This document shows, piece by piece, positions 55,171-63,255 of a stretch of 64,000 bases of DNA (positions are counted from its first letter, which is position 1; each line of letters begins with the position of its first letter). The notes under the pieces were generated by a model. That model saw only the letters and a program-made list of their open reading frames with translations. It had not been told where the DNA came from and ran no database searches. The DNA is taken from assembly GCA_964387285.1 (NCBI GenBank), contig CAYLWO010000001.1, forward strand, positions 124,001 through 188,000. The letters run 5' to 3'. This DNA is from Anaerohabitans sp964387285 (GTDB lineage: Bacteria > Zhuqueibacterota > Zhuqueibacteria > Residuimicrobiales > Residuimicrobiaceae). The translations under genes and the position numbers were made by a program.

Positions 55171-56490
55171 TCAGTCAAGATAAGAGTTGAAAATGTTTTC
55201 CAACATCTCTTGACGTCCACTGGCCAGCGTTGGCTCTGGCTGTGTGCGCGCCCATTGATCCATTTCAACCAAATCGGTTTTTCCGGCCAGCAGCTTGGCG
55301 CCGACGCCGGACGTAAAGCTGGCATAACGCTGTGCGATAAAATCGCCCAAAACGTTCTCCTCGATGATGCGCTGCGCAATCATCAAGCTGCGCGCAAATG
55401 CATCCATACCACCGATATGCGCATGAAAAAGGTCCATCGGATCATTAGAGCTGCGTCGCACCTTGGCGTCGAAATTCAGACCACCGGAACCCAAACCGTT
55501 TTGCTGCAGAATGATCATCATGGCAAACGTGGTCGAATAAAGGTCTGTGGGAAACTGGTCCGTATCCCAGCCTAATTGCAGATCACCACGATTGGCGTCC
55601 ACGCTGCCCAGTTTGCCTGCGGCAGAAGCGACCGCCAGTTCATGTTCAAATGAGTGACCGGCTAAAGTGGCGTGATTGGCTTCAACATTGAGTTTAAAAT
55701 GATCCAGCAGATCGTGTTCTTTTAAAAAGTAGAGCGTGGTCGCTGCGTCCGTATCGTATTGATGTTTGGTCGGCTCTTTTGGTTTCGGTTCGATGAGGAA
55801 TTGTCCTTTAAAACCGATCCTTTGCTTGTACGCAACCGCCATATGCAGGAAACGCGCCATTTGTTCCTGTTCCTGCTTTAGATTGGTGTTAAGCAAAGTT
55901 TCGTATCCTTCGCGACCGCCCCAGAATACATAATTCTCGCCGCCTAACTCGAGAGTGGCGTCCAAAGCGTTTTTGACTTGAGCCGCGGCATAGGCCATGA
56001 CATGTGCATTGGGGCTGGTAGCGGCTCCCTGTGCATAGCGCGCATGACCAAAGAGGTTGGCAGTCCCCCATAAACATTTTACGCCGGTCTCCTTTTGCAA
56101 CTGCTTGGCATGTTGCACCATGGCTTCGAGATTTTTACATGATTGAGTAAAGGTATCTCCTTCCGGTGCAATGTCGCGATCGTGAAAACAGTAATAGTCG
56201 ACGCCAAGTTTTTGAAAAAACTCGAACGCTGCGTCCAAGGTGTCCCTGGCGCGATCCATAGCATTTGCTGCTGTTCGCCATTCGCGGGTAAAACTGGCGC
56301 CGCCAAAAATATCAGCGCCGCTGCCCAACATGGTATGCCAGAAAGCAATGGAAAAACGCAGATGCTCAGCCATGGTTTTGTTGCCGACCAGTTGCTTTTT
56401 GTTGTAATATTTAAAAGCAAGCGGATTGCGGGAGCCTTTGCCTTCAAAGGGGATAGGCGACTTGAGAAAAGGGAAAAATTGATTCATCAT
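55171..56490 (-). CDS. xylA: Xylose isomerase
   Basis: The protein has 439 residues from the ATG at 56490 (a TTG two codons earlier and an ATG one codon later are also possible). The length fits class II xylose isomerases. CFHDRDIAPEGDTF holds the catalytic His103 and Asp106, WGGREGYETL is the family signature, and FLIEPKPKEPTKHQYD gives metal ligand Glu234 and Lys236. DANRGDLQLGWDTDQFPTD gives the second metal-site acids. It converts D-xylose to D-xylulose in the cytoplasm and often also glucose to fructose. No xylulokinase is in the window. Its presence next to glycan genes suggests that xylose is one component of the polymer used. Confidence 0.96.
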   Translation of the reverse strand: MMNQFFPFLKSPIPFEGKGSRNPLAFKYYNKKQLVGNKTMAEHLRFSIAFWHTMLGSGADIFGGASFTREWRTAANAMDRARDTLDAAFEFFQKLGVDYYCFHDRDIAPEGDTFTQSCKNLEAMVQHAKQLQKETGVKCLWGTANLFGHARYAQGAATSPNAHVMAYAAAQVKNALDATLELGGENYVFWGGREGYETLLNTNLKQEQEQMARFLHMAVAYKQRIGFKGQFLIEPKPKEPTKHQYDTDAATTLYFLKEHDLLDHFKLNVEANHATLAGHSFEHELAVASAAGKLGSVDANRGDLQLGWDTDQFPTDLYSTTFAMMIILQQNGLGSGGLNFDAKVRRSSNDPMDLFHAHIGGMDAFARSLMIAQRIIEENVLGDFIAQRYASFTSGVGAKLLAGKTDLVEMDQWARTQPEPTLASGRQEMLENIFNSYLD

Positions 56491-57102
56491 GATCAATCCG
56501 TCTTGTAAAGGTTAATGTTTAACAAGTTTTATAATCAGTTCAATACTATTTGAAACGATTAAATTTTACAAAAAATAATCAAAATTGTCAAGGAAAAAGT
56601 GGAACTTGAGATTCATTGCACGGATAAACCGGAATTATTAGTATAATATTCCGCAGATGGCGCAGATATACACAGAAAAGTCGCCATCCGAATGTTATCT
56701 GCGAACATCTGCGTCATCTGCGGATGAGCAGGAGATTGGCTGAAAATGTCTAGCGCAGCAGAGTTGCAGACAAACGAAACAAACAGCAGCGAAAAAAGGT
56801 GGTTATTTTTTCCATTGCAAGAAGGCATGCTGCTCAAAGATTTTGTTGCCATTTTTCGCGAAAAACAATGCGTAATACAATATTCTTTTGTTAAATCATT
56901 TTTTTTTAGATTATAAGATATGTGTTTAAAAACAAGTATGCGTAAGTTTAAAACCTTCGCGAGAAAAAGTTATCCCGAGTAAATGGCGGCATAACTTTGA
57001 ATTTATTAACAACGGAGAACATGAAGGAATCAAGCTTTCTGTCTGCGTCCTCTGCGCGCTCAGCGTTGCAATCGTTCGAATTTTGATGAATAGGAAGACG
57101 AA
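56491..57102. other. 612-base divergent gap with repeat-derived sequence
   Basis: No real gene is seen. It contains an inverted repeat of ATCTGCG units (56651-56723) and, at about 57036-57060, a TCTGCGTCCTCTGCGCGC stretch of similar character. A short minus-strand reading frame covers the first repeat but looks like a translated repeat rather than a gene. TTCAA-TACTAT-TTGAA at 56539-56554 is a possible operator for the xylose isomerase gene. Confidence 0.5.
56651..56723. repeat. Intergenic inverted repeat with ATCTGCG units
   Basis: CCGCAGATGGCGCAGAT (56651-56667) is inverted as ATCTGCGTCATCTGCGG (56707-56723) with one mismatch. A further ATCTGCG stands at 56697. It has the form of a miniature repeat found scattered in environmental genomes. 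Confidence 0.7.
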
Positions 57103-59043
57103 ATGAAAATTTATTTTTTAGCACTGCTTTTATCGCCCGTACTTTTTTTTGCTCAGCAAGCTGCTGACCTGCCACAGACCTGGTTGCTGCGTTGGCAAGC
57201 ACCGACCAACCAGGATCGACCGTTAAAAATTGTGCACGGACTTGATCCGAAACGCGCCAATCAGGACGGCATGCGCTACTATTTGCAGCGCGGATTGGGC
57301 GGAGTCGTATTTAATGTGGATTTCACACAGTATATGCGTTCTGAAGAAAAAAAGCGAATTTTTCTGAACGGCTATCACGCTGGTAGGGCAGCAGGAATTA
57401 ATTTTTGGATTTATGATGAGGATGGCTATCCCTCAGGCGCAGCCGGTGGATTAGTGCTGCAAGAGAATCCCCAATTCGAGGCTATGGAACTGGCTTTTGA
57501 CGCCGGCCAGCAAGATACTTTATTGGTTCGTCCCGCATTTGAACATACGCACGCAGCCAATAATTTTTATGCCGTGCGGCGTTATATCAACATCATGGAC
57601 GATCGCGCGGTACAGTCTTTCATCCGACACACTCATGAAAAATACCGCACCTGGATACAGCCGTTTCCAGGCGATCACATCAAGGCTTTTTTTACGGATG
57701 AACCATCGCTCATTGCTGTTGATCTCGGACAAATTCCGGATCAAGCCCGGGCAACGGTGCCGGTGCGGGATTCGGTGAACAGGTCGATTCCGGAATTGCC
57801 CTCTGTGCCCTGGGTCTATGATATGGTCGAACAGTATCAGAAAAAATATGGCCAAAACCTTCATTCTTCGCGTCGCAGTTTATTTGCCGGCGCCAACGCT
57901 CAAGACCGCCTGGTGCGCCGGCAATTCTGGTCACTGGTGGCGGACCTGGTCAGCACACGGTACTTTGGCGCATTGCAGCGATGGTGCCAACAGAACGGGG
58001 TCGCGTCTTCCGGACATTTGCTGCGCGAAGAGTCCTTGATTCACCATGTGCCCTTGTATGGAAATGCTCTGCAGGCCATGGCGGCATTTGATATTCCCGG
58101 TCTGGATATGCTGGATTCCGATCCGGAAGAGGTGTTCCACAACGGCTGGTTAGCAGCTGCTCTTCCCTACTCTGCTGCGACGTTGCAGGGCCGACGTCGC
58201 GTCATGACCGAAGTCAGTGATTTTGAGCAAACGTTGCACGGACTCGATCCGGTTAGTCTTGATGATATGTGCGCTGCAGCGGCCTGGCAAGCAGCCTGGG
58301 GCGTAACTGATTTTACGCTTTATTATGACGTTGATAAACGTGAGGCCGATACGGTAAAAGCCTATGGTGATTTTGTCGGACGTCTGAATGCTGTTTTGGC
58401 CGAGAGCCGCAGAAAAGACGTAGTTTTACTGTATTATCCCATCAGCGATCTGATGCAGGAATATATCCCGGTAGGTAAAAAATTAGAGTTGGATTCGCAA
58501 ACGCCCCGGGCACAACGCATCATCCATTCGTTCGTGCGAATGGGCCGAAACCTTGCACGCCATCAAATCAATTTTATTTTGATTGATGATAACGGTCTTG
58601 CCGCAGCACGAGTTACCAAGGATGGTCTACTGACAATCGGCCAATCGTCGTTTGCCGGCCTGTTGATTCCCGAAGACGCAGAGCTTGCGCCAAAAGTACA
58701 AGCCCTAGTGAATAAAGAAAGGATGGCTGGTACAGTCGTACTTTCAGATAGAAAGGGGTCTCTCTCAGAGAACGACAATCTGGCTGATCTTTTGAAACCG
58801 GGATTTGTATTAAAACCGTCATGCAGCACCATGGTCATGAGTCATTTTAGCAGAGACGGCCGCGAAATTCTTTTGTTGTCGAATGCTGGTAAGAAAAATT
58901 GGCAAGGGGAAATCGGCGGTACAGAAAAATATAAATGGTTGCAAATGAATCCGGCATCAGGTGAAATCAAGTCCATACAGCAGCAAGGTTCGCTTGCGCT
59001 GGCTCTGAGCGCACGAGAAACGATTTTGCTGGTAGCCGAGTAA
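57103..59043 (+). CDS. GH106-like glycoside hydrolase, short form
   Basis: The protein has 646 residues: a GGAAG site upstream and signal peptide MKIYFLALLLSPVLFFAQ. It shares the barrel signature WIYDEDGYPSGAAGG (102-116) with the 1,038-residue gene at 8212, and FFTDEPSLI near 195 corresponds to FQDEAHP there. It also has the amidotransferase-like domain near residues 500-570 (FAGLLIPEDAELAPKVQALV) but stops before any C-terminal galactose-binding domain, so it is a minimal form. Signal peptidase I type export into the periplasm is likely, as no lipobox is seen. Rhamnosidase or related activity is the family expectation. It is convergent with the symporter gene. Confidence 0.68.
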   Translation: MKIYFLALLLSPVLFFAQQAADLPQTWLLRWQAPTNQDRPLKIVHGLDPKRANQDGMRYYLQRGLGGVVFNVDFTQYMRSEEKKRIFLNGYHAGRAAGINFWIYDEDGYPSGAAGGLVLQENPQFEAMELAFDAGQQDTLLVRPAFEHTHAANNFYAVRRYINIMDDRAVQSFIRHTHEKYRTWIQPFPGDHIKAFFTDEPSLIAVDLGQIPDQARATVPVRDSVNRSIPELPSVPWVYDMVEQYQKKYGQNLHSSRRSLFAGANAQDRLVRRQFWSLVADLVSTRYFGALQRWCQQNGVASSGHLLREESLIHHVPLYGNALQAMAAFDIPGLDMLDSDPEEVFHNGWLAAALPYSAATLQGRRRVMTEVSDFEQTLHGLDPVSLDDMCAAAAWQAAWGVTDFTLYYDVDKREADTVKAYGDFVGRLNAVLAESRRKDVVLLYYPISDLMQEYIPVGKKLELDSQTPRAQRIIHSFVRMGRNLARHQINFILIDDNGLAAARVTKDGLLTIGQSSFAGLLIPEDAELAPKVQALVNKERMAGTVVLSDRKGSLSENDNLADLLKPGFVLKPSCSTMVMSHFSRDGREILLLSNAGKKNWQGEIGGTEKYKWLQMNPASGEIKSIQQQGSLALALSARETILLVAE

Positions 59044-59064
59044 CGAATAAACAAAAACACAGTC

Positions 59065-59086
59065 GCGCCGGAGATTCCTCCGGCGC
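59065..59086. terminator. GC-rich hairpin between convergent genes
   Basis: GCGCCGGAG (59065-59073) and CTCCGGCGC (59078-59086) pair with a four-base loop. On the minus strand a T-rich stretch (GTGTTTTTGTTT) follows, so it can end the symporter transcript; on the plus strand the following run is A-rich, so it is less suited to the hydrolase gene. Confidence 0.6.
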
Positions 59087-59102
59087 CAAAAACAAAATTT
59101 GA

Positions 59103-59142
59103 AATGTCCAAACTTCAGGCGCCTGAGCTTGGCTAGGACATT
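59103..59142. repeat. Nested palindrome
   Basis: TCAGGCGCCTGA (59115-59126) is a perfect 12-base palindrome, flanked by AATGTCC (59103) and GGACATT (59136), which are also inverted. The whole can fold as an interrupted hairpin. Function unknown; a repeat element or a recombination or protein-binding site is possible. Confidence 0.5.
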
Positions 59143-59218
59143 CATCCCGGTTTTTTCATTGAAGTGACTTCAAAGTCTTTGTAACTTGGACATCTGAGAC
59201 GGTTATAAAAGTCAATTT

Positions 59219-61033
59219 TTATTGAAGCGAATTTTTCTCGATCTTAACCTCTGTAGAAAGATGCCGGTACCAGGAAAAGTACAGACCAACCGAACATACA
59301 AGCACGATGCCGGTTAAAATCCAGGTTTGCGTCCATTGGCGCGTCACCAAACTCATCATAAACAGAAACAATGATATTTGCCAGGGGATGCTGAAACAGA
59401 GCGCGAACAAATCACGTCGGTTCTCCAGATCGATTTTGTAAATGGTCTCCTGTCCCAAGGATTCCTTATATTTTCCCCAAAAACCAAACGGTCGGGTAAC
59501 GTTATAGAAATTTTGCAGAACATCGTCTGACGTCGGTTTTGTCAAAACAGCGCCCAGAACAGTGCCGAGAAAAGAGATGCCGGCAGCAAATATGAAAGAG
59601 TAATACTCTGCCACCGTTGACGGAACCGCGATCTTCCAGACGATGGCCGCCACGGTGCCGGCCGCTAGGCCAATCGTGTAACCATAACCGTTGATCCGCC
59701 ACCAGTACCAACGCATCATCATGGGGATGATCATGCCGGCGCTGACGCTCATGGTGATCCAGCCCCAGATATCATTGATGTTCTTTATTACCAGCATCAA
59801 AGCCAAGCCGATGACCACCACGATGGTTGAAGAAAGATAGCTTTGCATCATGGCGCTCTTTTTCGAAGCATGGGGATTGATATGCACCAGATAAATATCA
59901 TTGACCCAATAAGCCGCCCCGGCGTTGACGGTGGAAACAAACGTAGACATGGCGGCAGCCATCAATCCGGCGATCAAAAAACCTTTAATGCCGCTGGGCA
60001 AGGTCGCCACGACCACCGGCAGCACTTTTTCCGGATCGGTAATTTGATTTCCCAGGTACAGACCCCACATGGCCAGGGCCGCTACAAATATCCATCGAAA
60101 AGAAAGCAAGAAGGTCCAGAAGAGCGAGATCAGTCCGGCTTCACGATCATTTCTGGCCGCAAAGTAGCGCTGCGCCATGTAATTGGTCGCGCCGCCGCTT
60201 CCTTCCAAAGAGACTTTGAACATATAAAATAAAATCGCAATGCCGAACAGATTGTAAATCGAGTAAGCGCTCGCCGCATCCAGGCCAAGGTTCCACTTGG
60301 GCAGAACATCGGTCCATTGGCTGAGCGTCGTCGGATAAGCTTGAAAGCCGCCGTCCTTGAGCGGCATGGAAACCATCAATTGTTCCGGAAGCTCGATGCC
60401 ATAGGCGCGAACCATTATATATAAAATCATTATTAGAATCAAGATTCCCTGAAATACATCTGTCCAGACAACACCGTACAATCCCGATGCCACCGTATAG
60501 ATGACCGAAACAAAAATTAAAATGGCTGCAGCCCAAAACTCGGATGAAAGCCCCCCAAAGCTTGGAATGCCGAGAAATTTATCCAAAAATTTCCCGCCGC
60601 CAATGGCAAAATAGGTGACCATGGCAATGGTGAACAATAAAGAAACAGCAGCGGTGATAAACCGGGCCATACGCCCCTCTTTTCCCCCGCCAAATCGGAA
60701 TTGCATCCATTCAGCCAACGTCATAACATTGGCGCGTCGATTCCATTTGCCCATGAAGGCCAGTAAAAACGCCATCATCAGCACAACACCGCCGCGCAAT
60801 TCTATATAAAAACCGTTGGCGCCCATGGCATAAACCATGGCGACAATGATCATCGTGCCGCTCAGATCCAGATTCGACGCCATCCCGGATGCAGCCAGCG
60901 CCCACCACGGTATGGATTTCTCGCCTAGAAAATAGGAATCCAATCCCCTGGCAGCTGTTTTCTGCATCCAAAAGCCGATAACCAAAGTGCCAGTGAGATA
61001 TAAAATGACAATGCTATAATCAATAAACGACAT
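59219..61033 (-). CDS. Sodium:solute symporter (SSS family)
   Basis: The 604-residue membrane protein has about 14 hydrophobic helices. An AGGAGGAAGG site precedes the ATG. The first helices (YSIVILYLTGTLVIGFWM; LDSYFLGEKSIPWWALAAS) and the central segment AGLMAAAMSTFVSTVNAGAA are standard for the SSS family, whose members use the sodium gradient to import sugars, amino acids or organic acids across the inner membrane. The length and the hydrophilic loop at about 500-540 resemble sugar-type members. It is flanked by glycan genes, so import of a monosaccharide or a small uronate from the periplasm is the best guess. Confidence 0.9.
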   Translation of the reverse strand: MSFIDYSIVILYLTGTLVIGFWMQKTAARGLDSYFLGEKSIPWWALAASGMASNLDLSGTMIIVAMVYAMGANGFYIELRGGVVLMMAFLLAFMGKWNRRANVMTLAEWMQFRFGGGKEGRMARFITAAVSLLFTIAMVTYFAIGGGKFLDKFLGIPSFGGLSSEFWAAAILIFVSVIYTVASGLYGVVWTDVFQGILILIMILYIMVRAYGIELPEQLMVSMPLKDGGFQAYPTTLSQWTDVLPKWNLGLDAASAYSIYNLFGIAILFYMFKVSLEGSGGATNYMAQRYFAARNDREAGLISLFWTFLLSFRWIFVAALAMWGLYLGNQITDPEKVLPVVVATLPSGIKGFLIAGLMAAAMSTFVSTVNAGAAYWVNDIYLVHINPHASKKSAMMQSYLSSTIVVVIGLALMLVIKNINDIWGWITMSVSAGMIIPMMMRWYWWRINGYGYTIGLAAGTVAAIVWKIAVPSTVAEYYSFIFAAGISFLGTVLGAVLTKPTSDDVLQNFYNVTRPFGFWGKYKESLGQETIYKIDLENRRDLFALCFSIPWQISLFLFMMSLVTRQWTQTWILTGIVLVCSVGLYFSWYRHLSTEVKIEKNSLQ

Positions 61034-61165
61034 TCCTTCCTCCTGTTCCGATAAATAGTCACGTCAGTGGAGTGGAATAGTATAAACATTTAAGCAATAC
61101 AATACAATTAAAAAATGGCTTCTGTCTAATAATTATTGATTTTTTAAAAGTTTGTTATATATTAA

Positions 61166-61179
61166 TTGTATTGATACAA
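61166..61179. promoter_or_regulatory. Possible operator TTGTAT-TG-ATACAA
   Basis: A perfect six-base inverted repeat with a two-base centre lies in the AT-rich gap between the symporter and the zinc peptidase genes. Related half-sites (ATACAATACAATT) occur around 61100. No cognate regulator is seen in the window. Confidence 0.35.
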
Positions 61180-61252
61180 ATAAAACCCAAAGCAGCAATA
61201 ATTTTTTCCAGCTCGTTTGGTAATAAAATTTATATCGATCAGGAGTCGTCTT

Positions 61253-62098
61253 ATGCGTTGGCAAGGAAGAAGAGAAAGTGATAATGTCGAAGACCGCCGC
61301 GGCGCCAGAACCAAAACCATGGTAGGCGGCGGCATCGGCACCCTGGTAATCGTTTTACTGGTTTATCTGCTTGGCGGGGATCCACAACAATTGTTGGAAA
61401 ACACAGCCGTTCAACAGACCCAAGAATCCACCTATGCTCCGAGCGCTGAAGAAAACGAAATGGCAAAATTTGTTGCAGTGGTGTTGGGCGATACGGAAGA
61501 TGTCTGGAGTAAATTATTTCAACAAGCGGGTGAAACCTATCGTAAACCCAGGTTGGTGTTGTACACCGATTTGGTGCAATCGGCCTGTGGCCGGGGTTCT
61601 GCCGCAACCGGACCTTTTTATTGTCCTGGCGATGAAAAGGTATACATCGATCTGGCGTTTTTTAACGAACTGCGCACGCGCTTCCGGGCGCCGGGTGATT
61701 TCGCCATTGCCTATGTCATTGCGCACGAAATCGGTCATCATATACAACAGTTAACCGGCGTCATGGATAAATTAGCCCAGCTGCAAAGCCAGGCCAGAAG
61801 CAGAGCAGAAGCCAACAATTTGGATGTCCGTCTTGAACTGCAAGCTGATTTTTTAGCCGGCGTTTGGGCTCATCACGCACAAAAACTGAATAATATTTTA
61901 GAAGAGGGCGATATTGAAGAAGCGCTCAACGCGGCCAGCGCAGTGGGTGATGATCGTATTCAAAAACAGTCCAACGGACGCGTGGTGCCTGATGCATTTA
62001 CACACGGATCGTCGGAACAACGCATGCGCTGGTTTACCAAGGGTTTCAAAACCGGCGATTTGAATCAGGGAGATACTTTTTCCGCAGCCGCGCTCTAA
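61253..62098 (+). CDS. YpfJ-type neutral zinc metallopeptidase
   Basis: The protein has 281 residues. The ATG at 61253 has AGGAG eight bases upstream and gives the usual start of the family (MRWQGRRESDNVEDRRG); the earlier in-frame start is rejected. One membrane helix at about 24-42 (MVGGGIGTLVIVLLVYLL) is followed by the peptidase domain: HEIGHH with His158, Glu159 and His162, downstream DVRLELQADFLAGVWAHH as the third-ligand region, and two conserved Cys (CGRGSAATGPFYC). The protein is anchored in the inner membrane facing the periplasm. The family is widespread and its substrate unknown. It seems a housekeeping gene rather than part of the glycan system. Confidence 0.92.
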   Translation: MRWQGRRESDNVEDRRGARTKTMVGGGIGTLVIVLLVYLLGGDPQQLLENTAVQQTQESTYAPSAEENEMAKFVAVVLGDTEDVWSKLFQQAGETYRKPRLVLYTDLVQSACGRGSAATGPFYCPGDEKVYIDLAFFNELRTRFRAPGDFAIAYVIAHEIGHHIQQLTGVMDKLAQLQSQARSRAEANNLDVRLELQADFLAGVWAHHAQKLNNILEEGDIEEALNAASAVGDDRIQKQSNGRVVPDAFTHGSSEQRMRWFTKGFKTGDLNQGDTFSAAAL

Positions 62099-62143
62099 CT
62101 GTTTAATTCAGAAACCAGTGTATCTTGTCTCGCATATAGTTCC

Positions 62144-62177
62144 GCCTTTAGGCAGAGAAATTTCCGGCAGAAGCCGG
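62144..62177. repeat. Pair of small hairpins
   Basis: GCC-TTTA-GGC (62144-62153) and CCGGC-AGAA-GCCGG (62164-62177) lie side by side between the peptidase and UROD-family genes. The shape matches short REP-like elements; there is no T-tract, so it is a weak terminator candidate at best. Confidence 0.5.
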
Positions 62178-62214
62178 CACTACTTGCTGGAGCAACCCTC
62201 ATTTACAGATGTTA

Positions 62215-63255
62215 TTACCAGCTATGCACCGTGTCCACCATAGCCAGAATATTTTCCAGCGGAGTGCCGGCTTGCACATTATGACAGGAACAACAGATAT
62301 ACCCTTCGCGACCGGCGCCCAGACTCTCTAAACATAGGAGGGTTTCCTTCACCACCTCTTCAACCGTGCCGAAAGGCAGTGCGTGTTGATTGTCCACGCC
62401 GCCGTGAAAAACCACCTGTTGCCCGAAATCCCGTTTCAGTGCTTTCATCTCCATGCCGGGACAGACATGTTGAATGGGATTGAGCACATCCACGCCGCAA
62501 TCCAGCAGTTCTTTCATAACCGGCGCAAAACCGCCGTCGCTGTGATAAAAAACTTTGTATCCGTAATGATGCACCAACTCGCACCAGCGCCGTAAGCGCG
62601 GTTGTAGATGCCGGCGCCAGGAATTGGGCGACATCATGATGCCGTTCTGTCCGCCTATATCATCACTGATGAAAACCAGATGCAGCGTATCTCCGGCCCT
62701 GCTGAGAAAGCGATGCAGCATTTGGGTTTGCACGGCTTCAATACGATCCAGGGCAGCATCGACAAAATCCGGCATAATAGCCAGGTCCATCATAGCCTGT
62801 TCGATGCCGCGCAATTGACAATATATTTCATAAAAAGAGACCCAGGGTCCGATCACGCAGAAATCCTGAGACGCATTTTTTGCGCAGGTCAAGGCGCCGG
62901 CGTAATCAAAACGTTCCACATCAGGCCAATAGGGATATTCGTCGATTTCTTCAATATCGGTAAAATTGGCCATGGGCGGTTCAGTGAACTCTTCATAGTG
63001 AGCCATGCCGGCCTGAACATTTTTGAGTGGAACACCCCAGGTCGTGCGGCTCGAACCGTGGGGATTGTGGTAATCCATAAAATTCCAGACAATCTTATCC
63101 AGTCCCAATGCCTTCCACATGGCCGTTTCATCTTTGACCCTAAAATACTTTATCAACATTTCCACAACTTCGGGCGTGTGCCAAAGGTCAACCGGCATGC
63201 GGTCAACCGGTTGCCGGTTAAGCATCGCCAGGATGCGTTCTTTTGCCGTCATCAT
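62215..63255 (-). CDS. Uroporphyrinogen decarboxylase-family protein, copy 2
   Basis: The protein has 346 residues. The ATG at 63255 overlaps the stop of the upstream PQQ-type gene (ATGA). MTAKERILAMLNRQPVDRMPVDLW is the standard opening of the UROD-like family; YKVFYHSDGGFAPVMKELLDCGVDVLNP is the central strand, and the C-terminal EGYICCSCHNVQAGTPLENI carries three Cys and a His. In corrinoid methyltransferases of this fold zinc is held by HxC and a later Cys; here the strand has His-x-Asp but the Cys-rich loop is present, so a metal site is possible. No corrinoid protein gene is visible. It is only distantly similar to copy 1. Heme synthesis is unlikely from the context. Confidence 0.8.
   Translation of the reverse strand: MMTAKERILAMLNRQPVDRMPVDLWHTPEVVEMLIKYFRVKDETAMWKALGLDKIVWNFMDYHNPHGSSRTTWGVPLKNVQAGMAHYEEFTEPPMANFTDIEEIDEYPYWPDVERFDYAGALTCAKNASQDFCVIGPWVSFYEIYCQLRGIEQAMMDLAIMPDFVDAALDRIEAVQTQMLHRFLSRAGDTLHLVFISDDIGGQNGIMMSPNSWRRHLQPRLRRWCELVHHYGYKVFYHSDGGFAPVMKELLDCGVDVLNPIQHVCPGMEMKALKRDFGQQVVFHGGVDNQHALPFGTVEEVVKETLLCLESLGAGREGYICCSCHNVQAGTPLENILAMVDTVHSW

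Noticed and set aside
56613..56852. Small minus-strand frame of 79 codons
   Set aside because: Its middle is translated from the ATCTGCG inverted repeat; such frames are often annotated by mistake.
62215..63255. hemE (heme biosynthesis)
   Set aside because: Divergent sequence, Cys-rich C-terminal loop and carbohydrate-type neighbours do not fit the true decarboxylase.
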